In this document: piece by piece, positions 50,987 through 61,227 of the stretch
How positions within the stretch are numbered: the first letter of the stretch is position 1
Layout of the letters: each line of letters begins with the position of its first letter
Source: an uncultured Bacilli bacterium
GTDB taxonomy: Bacteria > Bacillota_I > Bacilli_A > RF39 > UBA660
Assembly: GCA_910584655.1 (NCBI GenBank)
Contig: CAJUBJ010000004.1
Coordinates: forward strand, 62,001 to 126,000
Direction of reading: 5' to 3'
DNA length: 64,000 bases
Position numbers and translations under genes: made by a program
The notes under the pieces: generated by a model
Told to the model about the DNA's origin: nothing
What the model saw: only the letters and a program-made list of their open reading frames with translations
Databases searched by the model: none

Positions 50987-53023
50987 ATGAAAAAGTCAAA
51001 AATAAATAAGAATATAATAATAATTGTCATTGTAGCTGTTATAGCACTAATAGGATTAGGAATTTTAACATATAGAATTGTAAATGATGAAAATAAACTA
51101 ACTGTTGAAGAAAAAGAATGGATTACAGAAAATGTAAAAGTAGTTCAAAATATAAATGTTCCAAATAACTTGGACGTATTTGGAAAAAATGGTAGTGGAG
51201 TATTCTTTGACTTTATAAAAGATTTAGAAACTCAATATGACCTTGAAGTTAATGAAATAACTTATAATATAGGGGAAGAAATCGGAACAGGATCATTTAA
51301 AGTAGTTTATGATACAAATGAAAATGATATTATCTTCCACAAAGAACACTATGTTGTAGTAAGTAAAGAGAAAGTTAATATAAGTTCAGTTTCTCAATTA
51401 AGCAATAAAAAAATTGGTGTTTTAGCATCAGATGAAAAAATTATTACAAAATACCTAAGTGAAGTAAGTAATTCAATAATAAATACATATGAAACATCTA
51501 CAAACTTATTTGAAGCACTAGAAGCTAATACAGAAATTGAATATGTATTAATCCCTTTAGAAGAAAACTTAACATCTATTCTAACTTCAAACTATTATAT
51601 TGATTTTCATATCAGTGATTTAAACAAATATTTAGTTTACGAAGCAAAAGAAAATGATAAATTTAGTAGTATAGTAAAAAAATACTTCTCAACATGGGAA
51701 GAAAAAAGACTATCTGAATCAAGAAATCAAAACGAATTAAAAACATTCGTTGAAGCACTTTCTATTTCAGATAAAGAAATAAATAATATTCAATCTAAAA
51801 CTTATACATATGGCTTTATAAATAATAGTCCATATGAAGTATTAATAGGTGGAGCCTATGGTGGTATAGTAAGTGAATACCTTACAAGATTTAGTGAATT
51901 TAGTAATACAGAGTTTTCATCAACAAAATATAAAAACTTCTCAAAAATTACAGAAGCAATTGCAAATAAAAAAATAGATATTTTCTATAACTATTATAAC
52001 CTTGATACTAAATATCAAAAAATTGATTCCTTAATGAATATCTCATTTGTTGTTATAGCAAAAGAAGAAAATCCATTAGTCATTAATGCTCTATCTTCAA
52101 TAAATGGAAAAGATGTCTATGTTCAAAAAAATACTATTTTAGAGAAATATTTAACATCACTTGGCGGAATAAATATTAAAACATATGCCGATGATAAAGC
52201 TCTAAAAAATATTTCTAAAAAAGATAATATAATAGTTATGGATAAAGAAGTATATAATTACTATAATAAATCATACTTAAACGACTTTAGCATTAGATAT
52301 AGTAATACTTTATCAGAAACATATAATTTCTATGTAAAGAATAATGATACATTTAATCTATTATTTAGTAAATATATTCAAACTCTTGATCCAGAAGAAG
52401 TAAAGCTAAAAGGAAACTTCAATCATACATACACAATGCGTTCTGGAAAAATAATGGGAAAAGTAGCCAAATACTCCCTAATTGTTATCGCAATATTTAT
52501 AATTATTTTATATCTAGTATATCGTTCAACAAAACGTATAAAAATAGTTAAAAAAATCAAAAAAGAAGATAAAATGAAGTATATAGATCAACTAACATCT
52601 TTAAAAAATCGTAATTATTTAAATGAGAATATAAGCAACTGGAACAAAAATACAATATATCCACAAGCAACTATAATCATTGATTTAAACCAAGTAAGAA
52701 ATATAAATGATACATTAGGATATGAACAAGGTGATGCTCAGATTAAAGCAGCAGCTAATATTTTAATAAAAACTCAATTAGATAATACTGATATAATGAG
52801 AACAGATGGTAACGAATATTTAATATACTTAGTTGGATATCAAGAAAAGCAAATAGCAAGCTATATTAGAAAACTATATAAAGAATTTAAAAATTTACCA
52901 TATGAGCATGGTGCTGCTATTGGATATAGTATGATAACAAATGAAATGAAAACAATAGAAGATGCAATCAACGAATCAGTAGTAGATATGAGAACTAAAA
53001 AAGAAGAATTAGAAGAAGGATAA
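50987..53023 (+). CDS. Two-SBP-domain membrane sensor with degenerate GGDEF domain
   Basis: The 678-residue protein has an N-terminal signal anchor and two solute-binding-protein-type domains outside (about 55-245 with LSNKKIGVLASDEKIITKYL, and 265-480 with SSINGKDVYVQKNTIL). A transmembrane helix (about 492-512) and a GGDEF-family domain follow (YIDQLTSLKNRNYLNENI). The active loop reads RTDGNEYLI, where RGGDEF is expected, so two signature residues are changed and cyclase activity is doubtful. It may be a receptor or a degenerate regulator. Only 2 bases follow the previous stop, and the YihY gene follows after 2 bases. Confidence 0.8.
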   Translation: MKKSKINKNIIIIVIVAVIALIGLGILTYRIVNDENKLTVEEKEWITENVKVVQNINVPNNLDVFGKNGSGVFFDFIKDLETQYDLEVNEITYNIGEEIGTGSFKVVYDTNENDIIFHKEHYVVVSKEKVNISSVSQLSNKKIGVLASDEKIITKYLSEVSNSIINTYETSTNLFEALEANTEIEYVLIPLEENLTSILTSNYYIDFHISDLNKYLVYEAKENDKFSSIVKKYFSTWEEKRLSESRNQNELKTFVEALSISDKEINNIQSKTYTYGFINNSPYEVLIGGAYGGIVSEYLTRFSEFSNTEFSSTKYKNFSKITEAIANKKIDIFYNYYNLDTKYQKIDSLMNISFVVIAKEENPLVINALSSINGKDVYVQKNTILEKYLTSLGGINIKTYADDKALKNISKKDNIIVMDKEVYNYYNKSYLNDFSIRYSNTLSETYNFYVKNNDTFNLLFSKYIQTLDPEEVKLKGNFNHTYTMRSGKIMGKVAKYSLIVIAIFIIILYLVYRSTKRIKIVKKIKKEDKMKYIDQLTSLKNRNYLNENISNWNKNTIYPQATIIIDLNQVRNINDTLGYEQGDAQIKAAANILIKTQLDNTDIMRTDGNEYLIYLVGYQEKQIASYIRKLYKEFKNLPYEHGAAIGYSMITNEMKTIEDAINESVVDMRTKKEELEEG

Positions 53024-53025
53024 GA

Positions 53026-54174
53026 ATGAAAAAGAGAAGCAAAAAGAACTTTTTTGAGAGATTCTGGGATGCGTTTTGGCGTCCAGAAATGCTTATATTA
53101 CCTGGACAAATAGCATTCTTCATTGTACTTTCACTTGTTCCTACTATTACTTTAATAGGTTATGCATGTTCTTACTTAAATATTTCTAATGACCTAGTTC
53201 AAAACTTAATATCCAATGCACTAAGTAAAGATGTAGCAGAGTTAATAACTCCAATATTAACAGCAACTAAAATAACTCCAACATTCTTTATAACATTGGG
53301 AGTAGGATATTTTATTGCTAGTAATGGAATGTCATCTATAATTGTTGCATCAAATACAGTTTATGGAATAAAAGATTCTGGATTTTTTAGAAGAAGATTA
53401 AAAGCCATCATAATGGAACTAGTTATTGTAATACTTTTCCTATTTATAATCATTGTACCATTACTAAGTACAAGTATAATCGGATTATTACACTACTTTA
53501 ATTTAGATTCCGAAACAACTTCTATAATTGTTTCAGCCTTTAATCTGTTAGATGGCCCATTAGCTTGGTTAATAATCTTTATCTTTATTAAAACAATATA
53601 TACAATGGCTCCTGACAGAAAAATTCCAAGTAGAAATGTTAATAGTGGAGCAATATTTACAACAATAGCATGGATTGGTATAACAGCATTTTATTCTTAC
53701 TATATTTCAAATTATGCAAACTATTCAGTATTTTATGGAAGTTTAGCAAACATAGTAATTTTAATGCTATGGGTGTATTTATTAGCATATACATTTGTTA
53801 TAGGAATGGCTATGAACTATCATGAAGAATTAGAAAAAACAGGAGTTATAGAAATAAATAGGGTAATTGAAGAATCAGCAAATAGTGCTCCAGTATTACC
53901 AGAAGTTACTAAAGAAAAAGCACTTTCGAAACTAAAGATAAAGAAAGAAAGTTTATCTTCTGAAGTATCAGAAAAAGAAAATACTAAACCAGATGAAGTT
54001 GAAAACAGGAAAAAAGAAGAAGCAAAATCACCTTTATCAGAAAATTCAGAAAAAACAAACAAGAAAAAAGAAAATTTAAATGAAAATGAAGAAGTAGTAA
54101 CAAAAACAAATGTAAAAACATCATCAAAAAAGAAAAGTACTTCTAGAAAGAAAGAAACTAAAAAAGAAAATTAG
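53026..54174 (+). CDS. YihY/BrkB family membrane protein with long charged tail
   Basis: A 382-residue protein. The YihY/virulence-factor-BrkB family core occupies about 1-265, with six or so transmembrane helices and typical sequences GQIAFFIVLSLVPTITLIGY, SSIIVASNTVYGIKDS and YYISNYANYSVFYGSLANIV. The remaining about 115 residues are a Lys/Glu-rich cytoplasmic tail not usual for the family. Older annotations call such proteins RNase BN, which is not supported. Probably involved in envelope maintenance or transport. Third gene of the 50463-54174 operon, ending at a terminator. Confidence 0.85.
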   Translation: MKKRSKKNFFERFWDAFWRPEMLILPGQIAFFIVLSLVPTITLIGYACSYLNISNDLVQNLISNALSKDVAELITPILTATKITPTFFITLGVGYFIASNGMSSIIVASNTVYGIKDSGFFRRRLKAIIMELVIVILFLFIIIVPLLSTSIIGLLHYFNLDSETTSIIVSAFNLLDGPLAWLIIFIFIKTIYTMAPDRKIPSRNVNSGAIFTTIAWIGITAFYSYYISNYANYSVFYGSLANIVILMLWVYLLAYTFVIGMAMNYHEELEKTGVIEINRVIEESANSAPVLPEVTKEKALSKLKIKKESLSSEVSEKENTKPDEVENRKKEEAKSPLSENSEKTNKKKENLNENEEVVTKTNVKTSSKKKSTSRKKETKKEN

Positions 54175-54185
54175 TTTCTTTTTTT
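54152..54185 (+). terminator. Intrinsic terminator
   Basis: AAGAAACTA / TAGTTTCTT stem overlapping the stop codon, long T-run. Confidence 0.8.
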
Positions 54186-54266
54186 ATATATAATTTGATA
54201 TAATAAATACTGATATTTAATTAAAGATAGTTAATTATACAAACAAAGAAAGAGGAATAAAACAAC

Positions 54267-56423
54267 ATGGAAGAAGTAATAAAATATTTAGTAACAACAC
54301 TAAATTTAAAAGAAATTCAAATAAAGGAAGTATTAGCGATGCTTGCAGAAGGAGCAACAATTCCTTTCATTGCTCGTTATCGTAAAGAAAAAACAGGTAA
54401 CTTAAATGAAGACCAAATAAGAACAATTGAGGAACAATATAAATACCAAGAAAATCTATTAAATAGAAAAGAAGACGTAATAAGATTAATCGATGAAAAA
54501 GGCATGCTTACACCAGAAATTAAAGATAGTGTAATGAAATGTACAAAGTTAACAGAAGTAGAAGATATATATCGTCCTTATAAAGAAAAGAAAAAAACTA
54601 AAGCTAGCGAAGCAATAAAAAATGGTCTAGAGCCACTAGCTAAAATGATTATGGCATTTCCTACAACTGGATCATTAGAAGATATGGCAAAAAAATTTAT
54701 CACTGAAAATGTAAAAGATACAGAAGCAGCTTTAGAAGGTGCTGGATACATAATTGCTGAATGGATAAGTGACAATGCTTCATATCGTAAATGGATTAGA
54801 TTTAATGTATATAATAATGGCTTAATAATTTCTAAATTAAAAAAGAATGCTGAAGACCCAACAAAACTATATGAAATGTATTATGACTTCCAAGATAGGG
54901 TTAAATACATTAAACACTATCGTGTTCTAGCTTTAAATAGGGGAGAGAGTGAAAAAATTTTATCTGTATCTATTGATATGAATATTGAAGAAATCCAAAC
55001 TTACTTAGAAAATAAATTAATAAAAAATAAAGAATCACATGTAGTAGAGTTAGTTCAAAACAGCATTAAAGATTCTCTTAAAAGATTAATACTTCCAAGT
55101 ATTGAAAGAGAAATAAGAAGTGAGTTAACAGAAAAATCAGAAACTCTTGCTATTGAAACATTTGGTATAAATTTAGAACATTTACTTTTAACAAGACCTA
55201 TTAAAGGAATGACAGTATTAGGATTTGACCCTGGTTATGTTAATGGTTGTAAATTAGCAGTAGTAGATCAAAATGGAACATACTTAGATTCAACAGTTAT
55301 TAAACCATTCCTAAATGGAGCAAATCAAGAAAAATATGTAGCACAAAGTAAAATAATTGTTAAAAATTTGATTGAAAAATACAAAGTAGATATAATTTCT
55401 ATTGGCAATGGAACAGCATCTCGTGAATCAGAAAAATTCTGTGCTGAAATGATTAAAGAATTTAATTTAAATTGCAAATACATAATAACTTCTGAAGCAG
55501 GAGCTTCCATTTATAGTGCTTCAAAATTAGCAATTGAAGAATTTCCAGACTTAGCTGTTGAAAAACGTAGTGCAGTATCTATTGGTAGAAGATTACAAGA
55601 TCCTCTATCAGAGTTAGTTAAAATTGATCCTAAATCTATTGGGGTTGGCGAATATCAACATGACGTTAATCAGCGTCAATTAACAGAAGCTTTAAACTTT
55701 ACTACATCTAAAGTAGTTAATGCTGTTGGTGTAAATATAAATACAGCATCAAAAAGTATCTTAAAATATGTATCAGGGTTAACAAAATCAGTCATTGAAA
55801 ATATTTACAAATATAAGGAAGAACATAAAATTACATCAAGAGATGAAATAAAAAAAATTAAAGGTATGACAGAAAAAGTATATGAACAATCAATAGGTTT
55901 TTTAAGAATACCTGATGGAACAAACCCATTAGATAAAACAGGAATACACCCAGAAAGTTACGATATAACAAATAACCTTTTATCCAAATTATCATTAGAT
56001 ATTAAAGAAATAAATACAGATTCATTTAAAGATACACTTAATAAACAAGATGTTGCTAAAATCGCAACAGAACTAAATACTGATATTTATACTTTACAAG
56101 ATATTATAAAAGAACTCCTAAACCCTGGACTTGATCCACGTGATGAATTAGAAGCTCCAGTATTAAAAAGTGATATCTTACATATTGAAGACTTAAAAAT
56201 TGGTATGGAATTACAAGGAACTGTACGTAATGTTGCTTCATTCGGCGCATTCGTAGACATTGGATTACATGATGATGGTCTAATTCATATATCTAAGATG
56301 AGTAAGTCATTTGTAAAAAATCCTAATGATATAGTTCATGTAGGAGACATCATAACTTGTTATGTAGACTCTATAGATTTAGAAAAACAAAAAGTCCAAT
56401 TAAGCTTAATAAAGAATGTCTAG
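54267..56423 (+). CDS. tex: Tex family RNA-binding transcription accessory protein
   Basis: The 718-residue protein is complete. It has the N-terminal Tex helical domain (IPFIARYRKEKTGNLNEDQI near 30-50), the YqgF-like RNase H fold (VLGFDPGYVNGCKLAVVD near 318), HhH motifs (GVNINTASKSILKYVSGLTK) and a C-terminal S1 RNA-binding domain (GTVRNVASFGAFVDIGLHDD, near 650-715). Tex binds nucleic acids and affects transcription and stress phenotypes. Single-gene unit with GAAAGAGG upstream and terminator downstream. Confidence 0.95.
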   Translation: MEEVIKYLVTTLNLKEIQIKEVLAMLAEGATIPFIARYRKEKTGNLNEDQIRTIEEQYKYQENLLNRKEDVIRLIDEKGMLTPEIKDSVMKCTKLTEVEDIYRPYKEKKKTKASEAIKNGLEPLAKMIMAFPTTGSLEDMAKKFITENVKDTEAALEGAGYIIAEWISDNASYRKWIRFNVYNNGLIISKLKKNAEDPTKLYEMYYDFQDRVKYIKHYRVLALNRGESEKILSVSIDMNIEEIQTYLENKLIKNKESHVVELVQNSIKDSLKRLILPSIEREIRSELTEKSETLAIETFGINLEHLLLTRPIKGMTVLGFDPGYVNGCKLAVVDQNGTYLDSTVIKPFLNGANQEKYVAQSKIIVKNLIEKYKVDIISIGNGTASRESEKFCAEMIKEFNLNCKYIITSEAGASIYSASKLAIEEFPDLAVEKRSAVSIGRRLQDPLSELVKIDPKSIGVGEYQHDVNQRQLTEALNFTTSKVVNAVGVNINTASKSILKYVSGLTKSVIENIYKYKEEHKITSRDEIKKIKGMTEKVYEQSIGFLRIPDGTNPLDKTGIHPESYDITNNLLSKLSLDIKEINTDSFKDTLNKQDVAKIATELNTDIYTLQDIIKELLNPGLDPRDELEAPVLKSDILHIEDLKIGMELQGTVRNVASFGAFVDIGLHDDGLIHISKMSKSFVKNPNDIVHVGDIITCYVDSIDLEKQKVQLSLIKNV

Positions 56424-56447
56424 TTAATGTCTAAGACATTCTTTTTT
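56411..56447 (+). terminator. Intrinsic terminator after tex
   Basis: AAGAATGTCT / AGACATTCTT stem, 12-base loop, T-run. Confidence 0.85.
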
Positions 56448-56508
56448 CATCAATAAAATTAATTTTTAAAATTATTTTATATAATAAAAAAGTAAGGGAG
56501 TACAAAAT

Positions 56509-57291
56509 ATGAATAAAAAAAATATTATCATAACAATAATAGTAGGAATAATTTTCTTAATAATTGGATTCGTTAGTTGCTATATTATTTTTGGTAACAA
56601 AAAATGTGAAATTCAAAGTGAAAGTAACACTAATTACGAAATTAATAATAAAGAGCAAGAATCTTTATTAGAAAAAGAGTATGAAATACCTAATTATTGG
56701 ACAACACCTAGTCAAACTATTGATAATGAAATAGATGAAAAAGTATATAATAATGAAGAAGCTTTTTTTGCCACATTCAAGTATGAAAATGTTGGAGATA
56801 ATAAAGTAAAAGTTATATTTGATAAAAAAAGTATAGAAGATGGTAATAATGGAAAAATAACATTATTAATTAATGAAAATGAATATATTATATATAACGA
56901 ACCAGTTGAGGGAATATATAAAGATTTCTGGAACTGGTTTGGTTCTATAAGAATAAAAGAATTTAATGAAAACATTTTATTAATTAAAGATATTGAGAAT
57001 ACATATTGTAGAATTTATGGAAAATCTTCCATAACATTTTTAGATAAAAATGCAAAAGAACAATTTAAAATAGAAAATATTATTAGTAATGCTTTATTTG
57101 TTGACGAACCAGACAGATATGCCTATATAAATTTACCAATTCAAGTAAATCAAGATTCAATTATTTATTATCGAGAAAATGAAGATAAAGAAATAGATGA
57201 AAAGTACTTAGTTGAAGAAATTGAATTCAAAAATGGTGAAGAAAAAGTAATAGATAGCTTCTATGCTTATACAAACGTTAATATGCACTAA
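56509..57291 (+). CDS. Membrane-anchored hypothetical protein
   Basis: A 260-residue protein with one N-terminal helix (ITIIVGIIFLIIGFVSCYIIF) and an acidic outside domain. The domain includes FFATFKYENVGDNKVKVIFD, WNWFGSIRIKEF and RAYINLPIQ-like strand patterns (actual YAYINLPIQV). No Cys lipobox at a lipoprotein position and no catalytic motif. Lone gene between two terminators, with GGGAG upstream. Not recognised. Confidence 0.55.
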   Translation: MNKKNIIITIIVGIIFLIIGFVSCYIIFGNKKCEIQSESNTNYEINNKEQESLLEKEYEIPNYWTTPSQTIDNEIDEKVYNNEEAFFATFKYENVGDNKVKVIFDKKSIEDGNNGKITLLINENEYIIYNEPVEGIYKDFWNWFGSIRIKEFNENILLIKDIENTYCRIYGKSSITFLDKNAKEQFKIENIISNALFVDEPDRYAYINLPIQVNQDSIIYYRENEDKEIDEKYLVEEIEFKNGEEKVIDSFYAYTNVNMH

Positions 57292-57316
57292 AAAGATATT
57301 TAAAAATATCTTTTTT
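57290..57316 (+). terminator. Intrinsic terminator
   Basis: AAAAGATATT / AATATCTTTT stem plus T-run. Confidence 0.8.
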
Positions 57317-57389
57317 CTTTATATATAAATAATAAAAATACCATTTTGTGGTATAATAACTAGCGTAAGTTTAAGAAAGAAGTGTATTC

Positions 57390-59339
57390 ATGAAAAACCT
57401 AAAATTAAACCCTTTTATTTATTTCTTGTTATCAATCCTATACTTAGAAATACTATCTAAAATAGTCATAGCTAAGCAAATATTTAATATAGGATTACTA
57501 TATATGATAATATTTACAATACCAATAATTTTATTACTTATGATTTTAACAAAAGCTTTTAAAGAAAAGACAAATAAAATAATCTTATTTATTCTAATGG
57601 GGATTATAACTATTTACTTTGAAATACAATACATATTCTATAATTTATTTTCAGTCCCATTTTCATTTTCAACAATAGGACTAGCTGACCAAGCTTTAGA
57701 CTTTACAAGTATTATTAAAGATGCAATATTATCACACTTACCAATATTTATGGCAATACTAATACCATTTATAATATTGATTATAATCAATAAAAAAATT
57801 GATACTACAAAATATCAGAGACCAACAATAGGCGCACTTCTTATTATGGCTATAATTATGTATGCATCAACATTTCTAACTTTAATACCTGGAAGTAAAG
57901 ATGACTACTCAGCCAATAAATTATATTTTCAAATAGATGATCAGATATCCATAATTGATAAATTTGGTATATTAACATATACAAAAATAGATATAAAAAG
58001 ACAACTATTTGGATACGAATCAGACCTTATTACTGAGATTAAACAACCAAGTAACTCTACAACTGATAATAAACCAGAAGAAATTAAATATGGAGACAAT
58101 ATTTTAAATATAAACTTTGAAGAAAAAGTTTCATCTAATAAAAATATTACTTCTTTAAATAATTATGTAAATAATCAAATCCCAACAAATAAATCAGAAT
58201 ATACAGGAATGTTTAAAGATAAAAATCTAGTATTTATCCTAGCAGAAGGATTTAACGAAATTGCAGTTGACAAAGATAGAACTCCTACACTATATAAATT
58301 AACAAATAATGGATTTGTCTTTAATAATTTTTATTCTCCAGTATTCTTAAGTACAACTGGAGGAGAATTTCAAGCAACAACTGGACTTATACCTACTCAA
58401 GAAATATTAAAACTATGGAAAAGTAAAAAACCAACAATTAGTTATGCCCTAGGAAATGCATTTAATAAAATAGGATATAGAGCTCAAAGCTACCACGACT
58501 GGACTTATACATACTATAAACGTCAAGAAACAATGAAAACTTTAGGTTTTACAAATTATATAGGATGTGGTAATGGATTAGAACAAAGAATGGATTGTAA
58601 TTGGTTGCCACTTGATTCAGAGATGATTAATGTAACAACACCAGATTATCTAGGAAAAGAAGGAAACTTTGTTACATATTATGTTTCAGTGAGTGGTCAT
58701 TCTCCATATAACAGCGGAGACAATATTGCAAAATTGCATTATGAAACAGTAGCAGATTTACCTTATTCAGATACCGTTAAATATTATTTAGCTTCTCAAG
58801 TAGAATTAGACAAAATGGTAGAAAAATTGATAAAAAAACTTGAAGAATCAGGCGAACTAGAAAACACTGTAATAGCTCTAGTAGGCGATCATTATCCATA
58901 CACACTGTCAACCGAAGAGATGAATGAATCCGCAACTTATACAAAAGATGGTACAATAGAAGTGAATCGAAGCAATTTCATTTTATGGAATAGTGCAATG
59001 GAAGAAAAAATAGAGATAGATAAAGTAGGTAGTCAAATAGACGTTCTTCCAACACTTCTAAATTTATTTGGAATAGATTACGATTCAAGACTAATTATTG
59101 GTAAAGATATACTAAGTGAAAATGAAGGACTTGCTATTTTTTCAAATCGTAGTTGGGTATCTGATTATGGTACATATAATTCTAGTACTAGAGTATTTAC
59201 ACCAAGAGAAGGAAAAGAACTAGTAGGAGAAACCCAAGAAGAATATATAAAAAGAATAAATAATAAAGTAGCAAATAATTTTACAATTAGTAAATTAATT
59301 ATCGATAATGACTATTACACTTATATATTAGGAAGTTAA
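57390..59339 (+). CDS. LTA synthase-family membrane sulfatase
   Basis: A 649-residue protein: about five N-terminal membrane helices (1-165), then an outside sulfatase domain. Metal-site Glu lies in FILAEGFNEI (near 290), the nucleophile Thr region in VFLSTTGGEFQATTGLIPT (near 320-338), and the Asp-His pair in ALVGDHYPYT (near 498-507), as in LtaS and related phosphoglycerol transferases. It probably adds glycerol-phosphate units to lipoteichoic acid or another glycan. asnB follows after 9 bases, in the same transcript. Confidence 0.85.
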   Translation: MKNLKLNPFIYFLLSILYLEILSKIVIAKQIFNIGLLYMIIFTIPIILLLMILTKAFKEKTNKIILFILMGIITIYFEIQYIFYNLFSVPFSFSTIGLADQALDFTSIIKDAILSHLPIFMAILIPFIILIIINKKIDTTKYQRPTIGALLIMAIIMYASTFLTLIPGSKDDYSANKLYFQIDDQISIIDKFGILTYTKIDIKRQLFGYESDLITEIKQPSNSTTDNKPEEIKYGDNILNINFEEKVSSNKNITSLNNYVNNQIPTNKSEYTGMFKDKNLVFILAEGFNEIAVDKDRTPTLYKLTNNGFVFNNFYSPVFLSTTGGEFQATTGLIPTQEILKLWKSKKPTISYALGNAFNKIGYRAQSYHDWTYTYYKRQETMKTLGFTNYIGCGNGLEQRMDCNWLPLDSEMINVTTPDYLGKEGNFVTYYVSVSGHSPYNSGDNIAKLHYETVADLPYSDTVKYYLASQVELDKMVEKLIKKLEESGELENTVIALVGDHYPYTLSTEEMNESATYTKDGTIEVNRSNFILWNSAMEEKIEIDKVGSQIDVLPTLLNLFGIDYDSRLIIGKDILSENEGLAIFSNRSWVSDYGTYNSSTRVFTPREGKELVGETQEEYIKRINNKVANNFTISKLIIDNDYYTYILGS

Positions 59340-59348
59340 GGTGATTTT

Positions 59349-61175
59349 ATGTGTGGAATAGCAGGTTATGTAAGTAACAATAAAAAACCAACAAAAAAAA
59401 TACTAAAAGCAATGACTGATCGTATTGAACATCGTGGCCCAGATGCTGAAGGATTTTTTTTAGATAGTAAAGCAGCATTAGGTCATAGAAGATTATCAAT
59501 TATAGATTTATCAACTGGAGATCAACCAATATATAATGAAAATAAAGATATTGCCATAGTTTTTAATGGTGAAATATATAATTATGTTGAGTTAAGAGAA
59601 GAATTAAAAAAGAAAAAACATAAATTTGTTACTTCAAGTGACACAGAAGTACTAGTTCATGGCTATGAAGAATGGGGACATGAATTAACTAAGAAACTTC
59701 GTGGAATGTTCGCTTTTGCCATTTGGAATATGAAAGAAAAAGAACTATATATGGCAAGAGATGGTTGGGGCATTAAACCATTATACTATTATGAAAATAA
59801 TGGAACATTAATGTTTGCCTCTGAAATAAAAGCTTTCTTAGATCATCCTGATTTTATAAAAGAATTTAATGACGAAATCCTATCAGCATATCTTTGCTTT
59901 AACTCTACGCCAACTGAAGAGACATTCTTCAAAGGCGTTTATCGCTTAGAACCAGGATATCAAATGATATATAAAGATGGAAAAAAAGATATAGAACAAT
60001 TTTTTAAATTAGAATTTGAAGAAACTGAAAGAAGTATGGACGAAATAGTAGAAGACATAAATAAAGCGATGGTTGATTCAGTAAAACATCACGAAATAGC
60101 AGACGTTGAAGTTGGTTCTTTCCTATCAAGCGGTATTGATTCATCATACTTAGTATCAGTAAGTCGTCCTGATAAGACTTATACCGTAGGATATGATAAT
60201 CCTAAATATGACGAAATATCATATGCTAAGGATTTAGCAGATAAATTAGGAATAACAAATAAATCTAAAAAAATAACTAAAGAAGAATATATGGCATCTT
60301 TTCCAAAAATAATGTATCATATGGATGAACCATTAGCAGATCCTTCCGCCATAGCATTATACTTCGTAGCACAAATAGCATCAGGAGATGTTAAAGTAGT
60401 TATGTCAGGTGAAGGAGCTGATGAATTATTTGGTGGATACAACACATACAAAGAAGAAATAGACCAAGCTTGGTATATGAAAATACCATATCCAATAAGA
60501 AGAGCTGCCTCAGCAGTAGCAGGACTTATTCCTGAAGCAAGAGGATTTAATTTCATCTATAGAAGAGGTCGCAAATTAGAAGATTATAATATTGGTTTAG
60601 GACGCATATTTAGAGACAAAGAAGCTATGAAAATAGTTAAATGTAAGAATCAAATACACACAAAAGATATTGTAGCTCCATTTTATGAAGACTATAAAGA
60701 TAATTCAAATACAGTAAAAAGACAAGCTATAGACTTCTACTTCTGGTTAGTAAGAGATTTCTTACACGCAGTAGATCGCAACACTATGATGTTTGGGTTA
60801 GAGGCAAGAACACCTTTCTTAGATAAAGAAGTTTATGAAGTAGCAAGAAAACTTCCTACTAGTGCCAAAATAAATAAAGAAACAACAAAACCAGCTCTCA
60901 GGATGGCTGCAAAAAAAGTAATTCCAAATGAATCATATAAAAAGAAAAAATTGGGATTCCCTGTTCCATTAAGAGAATGGATTAAAGAAGATGATTTATA
61001 TAACGAAATAAAAACAAAATTCAAATCGTCTATTGCTGAAAAATTCTTCGACACTAAACGTATAATGAACCTTTTAGAAGCACATAAAAATGGAAAAAAA
61101 GATTGTTATAAGAAAGTCTGGACTATCTATACATTTATTGTATGGTATGAACAATTCTTTACAGAAGAAGCCTAG
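59349..61175 (+). CDS. asnB: Asparagine synthetase (glutamine-hydrolysing)
   Basis: A 608-residue AsnB. N-terminal MCGIAGYV exposes Cys2, the glutaminase nucleophile, and RIEHRGPDAEG and FNGEIYNY follow. The synthetase domain has the pyrophosphate loop GSFLSSGIDSSYLVS (near 257) and SGEGADELFGGY (near 355). It makes asparagine from aspartate, glutamine and ATP, or amidates wall precursors in some AsnB paralogues. It follows the LTA-synthase-like gene by 9 bases with AAGGTGA as ribosome site. Confidence 0.95.
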   Translation: MCGIAGYVSNNKKPTKKILKAMTDRIEHRGPDAEGFFLDSKAALGHRRLSIIDLSTGDQPIYNENKDIAIVFNGEIYNYVELREELKKKKHKFVTSSDTEVLVHGYEEWGHELTKKLRGMFAFAIWNMKEKELYMARDGWGIKPLYYYENNGTLMFASEIKAFLDHPDFIKEFNDEILSAYLCFNSTPTEETFFKGVYRLEPGYQMIYKDGKKDIEQFFKLEFEETERSMDEIVEDINKAMVDSVKHHEIADVEVGSFLSSGIDSSYLVSVSRPDKTYTVGYDNPKYDEISYAKDLADKLGITNKSKKITKEEYMASFPKIMYHMDEPLADPSAIALYFVAQIASGDVKVVMSGEGADELFGGYNTYKEEIDQAWYMKIPYPIRRAASAVAGLIPEARGFNFIYRRGRKLEDYNIGLGRIFRDKEAMKIVKCKNQIHTKDIVAPFYEDYKDNSNTVKRQAIDFYFWLVRDFLHAVDRNTMMFGLEARTPFLDKEVYEVARKLPTSAKINKETTKPALRMAAKKVIPNESYKKKKLGFPVPLREWIKEDDLYNEIKTKFKSSIAEKFFDTKRIMNLLEAHKNGKKDCYKKVWTIYTFIVWYEQFFTEEA

Positions 61176-61189
61176 AGCTTCTTTTTTTA
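61166..61189 (+). terminator. Intrinsic terminator after asnB
   Basis: AGAAGC / GCTTCT stem overlapping the stop codon, CTAGA loop, T-run. Confidence 0.8.
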
Positions 61190-61227
61190 TATAGTTTAAT
61201 ATGTTAATATTAAAGTAAGGTGTAACT

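Noticed and set aside
53026..54174. Ribonuclease BN as function of the YihY-family gene
   Set aside because: This old label comes from a mis-assignment; the sequence is a polytopic membrane protein with no nuclease motif.
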